Shown: positions 60,301 to 64,000 of the stretch, in pieces
Layout of the letters: each line of letters begins with the position of its first letter
Numbering within the stretch: the first letter of the stretch is position 1
Source of the DNA: Cardinalis cardinalis
Taxonomy: Eukaryota > Chordata > Aves > Passeriformes > Cardinalidae
Length of the DNA stretch: 64,000 nucleotides
Direction of reading: 5' to 3'
Assembly: GCA_014549065.1 (NCBI GenBank)
Contig: JACDOX010000027.1
Location: 2,859,691-2,923,690 of the forward strand
Program-made: the position numbers and the translations under genes
The notes under the pieces: model-generated
What the model was told of the DNA's origin: nothing
Databases searched by the model: none
Seen by the model: the letters and a program-made list of their open reading frames with translations, nothing else

Positions 60301-63300
60301 TTACCAGNGTTCCATTAAGAATAATTTAATATTAAGAACTGTTTCCAAATCCCTACTCCTAATCTTATATCTAAAACTCTGGGCTACTTTCCTTTGATCT
60401 ATAGCATCCTACAATTTTGCCCAATTTCTTTCATTTATGTACTTTATGACCTCAACACACACCAGAGTAGCTGACTGCTTTCAGAATATGTATTTGTTTT
60501 TATTTGAGCAGTTTATTTCCTCTCTTTACCTCTAAGTGACTTAAAAGACAATACTCAACTGAATGCTAATTGATCATGGTCCAGCATTGTCCAATGTGCC
60601 ACACTTTCCTTTCCTTTTTTATTTTCTGTCTTCAGACTTAAGCACTTAATCCCAGGTCACAAAGAAGTCTATGAAAGTAATTGCATTTTCCCTTTTTGTG
60701 CAGTTTTTCCTGNACATAGTTTTCTACAACCTGTAAAATTAGAAATTACTATGGAAATAACTAGTGACCTCACAGGTCAAAAGGTGATCTGGAACCTAAT
60801 GGTAATTATATCACATACTGAACACCTGTCCAAGCAATAAAGAGATTGCACTCATTCCAAGACATTACTGCATATCAGCTTGTTTGAAAGATGTATAAAT
60901 ATTCAGTAGAGCCCTTATCCCATCTTGCTCATGTTGAGGTGACTATTTTGTATTGAAGCATGCCCACTTCAGCATCAGCTCCTTCTCAGATGTCTCAGAA
61001 TAAAATACCTCAAGCATATTTCAGGCTTTTATCCTACAAGGTAGATGAGACTCAAACTGCATTTTAATGGTGAACAAAATCTATTTACCCAAATGGTCCT
61101 ATGCTAAGTTCTTTATTGTAACCTTACTTATCTTGAAAAGAATATTCAGTCATCTGACTGGCTTTCAAGTTTCCATGTTAAAATACTTCCTCATAGATAA
61201 GTACTGTTTTCCCTTCTATTGTCCTCTGACTTTCTTAAATTGCCAATTTTTCGGATTTTTCAGATTTCTGGTCAAGAAATAGTAGTCTGAAAGACTACTG
61301 GTTTGCATGCCATTGCCTTTTTGATTTAAAACAAGCTAGTACAGTCGTAATTATTGCCAACTGGATGTGGTTCCTAAGGTTACATCTGTGTTACTGAGCT
61401 CAAGAGGGCTCAGGCACATACTTGAGCTCTACCATGTGATAATCCACACCCTTTAACTGTTAGCCTGCTCTTTGGTGTGCTTTTGGCCAAGGCCAACAAA
61501 CACTCAGGTAAAATACTGTAGGATTTGAGGCATAACATGGGTTAAGGATTCTTGTAACAGGCAGTACAAATGAGACTACCCTGGTTCAGGAGAGCAAGTG
61601 GGTTAGCCAGGCACGCGTGAGCTGTAGTTTGCTACCGGCTCTTGACTGGGCTGTGGTGCATTTTCATTTCTATGTGACCTAAGAAATTAAATGCAGCCAA
61701 ACACTGGTAGAGAGATACCTTCCTATGATGCCAGTCTCAAACCTACAGAGAGGACTGAGCTGTTGGTATGGGTGAAGGACAGACCAGTGTTAGGCTGACT
61801 GTGACTTCCTCAGAGCAGGCAAATTCTCAGCCTGTGAGTAGGAAAGGATCTTGGCTACCTTGTGCTACCTCCAGTGAGCAGAACAAGGGTACAGAATCTG
61901 GAACCCTTCATATTTTCAGACACTTTTCTACATTCTCGATTACCATTATTGTTCACTGTTTCTTCAACTATCTTTTCAAATAAATGATCCAGTTCATAGA
62001 CAGTGGTCTTAAGACTCCCTTTTATTCAGTATTATTCTGTGGGGAAAAAAAAAAGACAAAAGTAACTGCTCAAGAAACTTGAAAAAAATCTGCTTTCTTG
62101 TATTCTTTNAAGATTTTCACTTTCAGAATATATTAGCAAAATTATACTAATTAAGTGGATAATTAAGGCTTTCTTAGATAGCATCACATGGTCTGAGCTC
62201 TCTTTCTGTTCTTTCTTTGCATGATGTCAAGTTTAAAGTTCTCCTTTCCAGTTCCGCTTCCTTTCTCCAACTTTATACTTCACTAAACATTTTTTTACAG
62301 TGGAATCTCTCTTATTCTTTTGCAATGTTACTCTGAACCAACTTTTTGCTATTACTCTTCAAAATCATTCTGTCAGTCTCTCTGTCAGTGATTTTCACAG
62401 TATGTTTACACTTTTTCTGCTCTTTTTCTTTGACCAGAAGTATTGTACTGTCATAAGGTCTTAATGTTAGAGCTAGTATCTCCTTTTGTCCTGATCACTA
62501 TCAGATCCAGTACTGAATTAACTCTCATTACTTCTTCCAGTTGTTTTAAGTACCATAAAAAAATCCTGTAACCTACTTTGAAGCACCTCTTGCACAGAAC
62601 TCAAATTCCTCTTTTACAACTTCTCATACATTTCATATATATGGCAATATATGTATGTATAACATGAATATAATACATCTGTGTATATACATGATAACCA
62701 TGGAGACCCTCATAGGCCTAGAGAAAGTCAAATGAATCAAACCTTCAATACAATCTTCATGGATTTTGCTTCTTCCATTTTCATTTGTGAAATTATTTCT
62801 GTGTCTGCCAGCCATGTGATCTGCAGAATCTGCAAGCAGGGTAATTGTTTTATAAATTATGTTTCCCTCACCTTATATTCCTTATATAACTACAGATAGT
62901 TATATTCTATTTATGTCTTAGCCAGGCCCGTTTCTAATGCAATCAAAGAACAATTCTTGGAATTTGTACTGGCATTGCATCTCTCAAGACCACCTGTACC
63001 TGAGCTGTATTTATGAATAGAAAGACCTATTTTTTCATTATTATTTCCTGCAGGACTTTATAGATTACATTTTCACATCTTAATGTAGCAATTAACTCAA
63101 ATTTATTCTCCTCTGGTAAATGTTTCCCTATGGTTACACTTACTAATTTGCTGAAATAGCTTTCCTGTTTTGTTAGTATTTTCAGCTATGCTTTCCTTAC
63201 TGTTCCTAACAGATTTAAAAAGAAAGACATTCTAACTGATTTTTTAAAGTGAGATTTTATCACTCAAAAATCTCAAATCAAAAATATACAAAGTTGAGTG

Positions 63301-63895
63301 TAGAAATAATCTTATCATCAAACTACAAGTCTGGATTTTAGATTAGTAGTATTACCAAAAAAAAGCAATAGTTTTGTCACTTAAGCTACACCAATACAGT
63401 ACTCTCAAAACTAGTTTTCTAAAACTGTGCTAAGTCAGTTTGATGTACTTCCNTCTAACAATAATATGCCATTGTTAAAATTGTATAATTTTTCATGATG
63501 AGCAAGGCCTTAGTCCATACCAACTCTGCTGTAAAATGGAGTATTAAGTCACAGATTATTTCAGGATCTGTATTGCCTTATATTGTTAATAGAAAGGACA
63601 AATCTTCAGCAACCAGTACTGACTTAAATGTATGCTGCCAATGTGCATNATTTAAGGGTATACTGTAGAAAGCCCCATCAGGTTTTACATGGGTTTTAAT
63701 ATTCTTTTTCTTTCTATGGATAATTTTCATATAGTTTTTCTTTATAAACTTAGTTGCAGTCAATGCAACTTAATTTTAGCAAAACTTTACTGCTTCTACT
63801 GTTCAACACAAACTCCTAATTGGTGTAATTATTTTAGAGATTCCAAATTTCCTCTGCTTTCTAATTGTTGTCTGTAATGTCGTCCTCATTCTCAG
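51366..63895. other. AT-rich non-coding DNA, right arm
   Basis: More than 12 kb in which I see no recognisable exon, RNA gene or dated mobile element. Open frames rarely exceed 90 codons and are interrupted by ambiguous bases. Splice-shaped fragments such as a strong acceptor TGTCTGTCCCCCAG at 53,106 followed 17 bases later by AAG|GTAAGA, and a 46-nt segment at 58,420-58,465 ending before GTAAGTG, are too short or weak to call. A purine-rich G-run cluster lies at 59.03-59.06 kb. Confidence 0.6.
58475..58497. repeat. Poly-T tract
   Basis: About 20 T interrupted by one C, preceding CCTTTAC. Simple homopolymer. Confidence 0.9.
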
Positions 63896-63954
63896 TACAC
63901 ACATCTGGCAAAGGTGTTTTGTTAATGGCCTCCAAATAATGCAAAGTCCTGCAG
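63896..63954 (+). other. Candidate 59-nt exon near the right edge, plus strand
   Basis: An acceptor with a good pyrimidine tract (GTCGTCCTCATTCTCAG) is followed 59 bases later by CCTGCAG|GTAACT. One frame is open, containing WQRCFVNGLQIMQSPA. It lies 23.7 kb downstream of the putative first-exon donor on the same strand, so it is a possible second exon, but no known protein is recognised. Confidence 0.2.
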
Positions 63955-64000
63955 GTAACTACATTAGTTAAAAACTTCTGGGCACCAAAAATGACTCTCA

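Noticed and set aside
1..64000. A new gene cluster, CRISPR-like array or defence system
   Set aside because: No regularly spaced direct repeats, no operon-like run of coding frames and no recognisable enzyme domains. All features fit ordinary bird nuclear DNA around a CpG-island promoter.

Overview
This is vertebrate nuclear DNA, and the repeats point to a sauropsid, most likely a bird. Several CR1 LINE fragments carry the avian 3' end, with wording such as GAACAGGCTGCCCAGAGAAG and tails close to the ATTCTRTG octamer. A solo retroviral LTR of a type common in bird genomes also lies near the left end. No prokaryotic gene arrangement, rRNA, tRNA or CRISPR array is visible. I recognise no protein-coding exon of any known gene, so almost every open frame in the window is probably chance or repeat-derived.

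Layout. From 1 to about 31.3 kb the DNA is AT-rich and non-coding. It holds the LTR (about 2.36-2.92 kb), a cluster of CR1 fragments (17.4, 22.9, 23.8, 24.1-24.9 and 27.5-28.4 kb), an (ATAAA)n microsatellite at 18.2 kb, TA-rich tracts, and a few exon-shaped segments bounded by good splice signals but of unknown function. From about 31.4 to 41.5 kb the composition changes sharply. This is a roughly 10 kb CpG-rich domain made of several islands (31.5-32.2, 35.4-35.7, 37.3-37.6 and 39.05-41.28 kb, plus smaller patches) separated by AT-rich DNA with long A and T tracts. From 41.6 kb to the end the DNA is again AT-rich and non-coding, with one old CR1 fragment at 50.9-51.4 kb.

The most gene-like signal is a plus-strand core promoter at about 39.80-39.93 kb. 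It has a GC box, a TGACGCAAT composite CRE/C-EBP-type element directly abutting CTATAAATAG (a perfect MEF2 consensus that also reads as a TATA box), and a strong GTAAGT splice donor at 40,195. The simplest reading is a promoter and mostly untranslated first exon of a developmentally or signal-regulated gene transcribed to the right. In that case 40.2-64 kb would be the start of a long first intron and 1-31 kb would be upstream flank. A CRE-like site (TGACGTCG) and a G-quadruplex motif lie about 1 kb downstream. The gene cannot be named from this window because no coding exon is present.

I see no evidence of a novel gene system. The points most worth checking are the composite promoter, the exon-shaped segments on both strands, and the sharp change in ambiguous-base density at about 32.4 kb.
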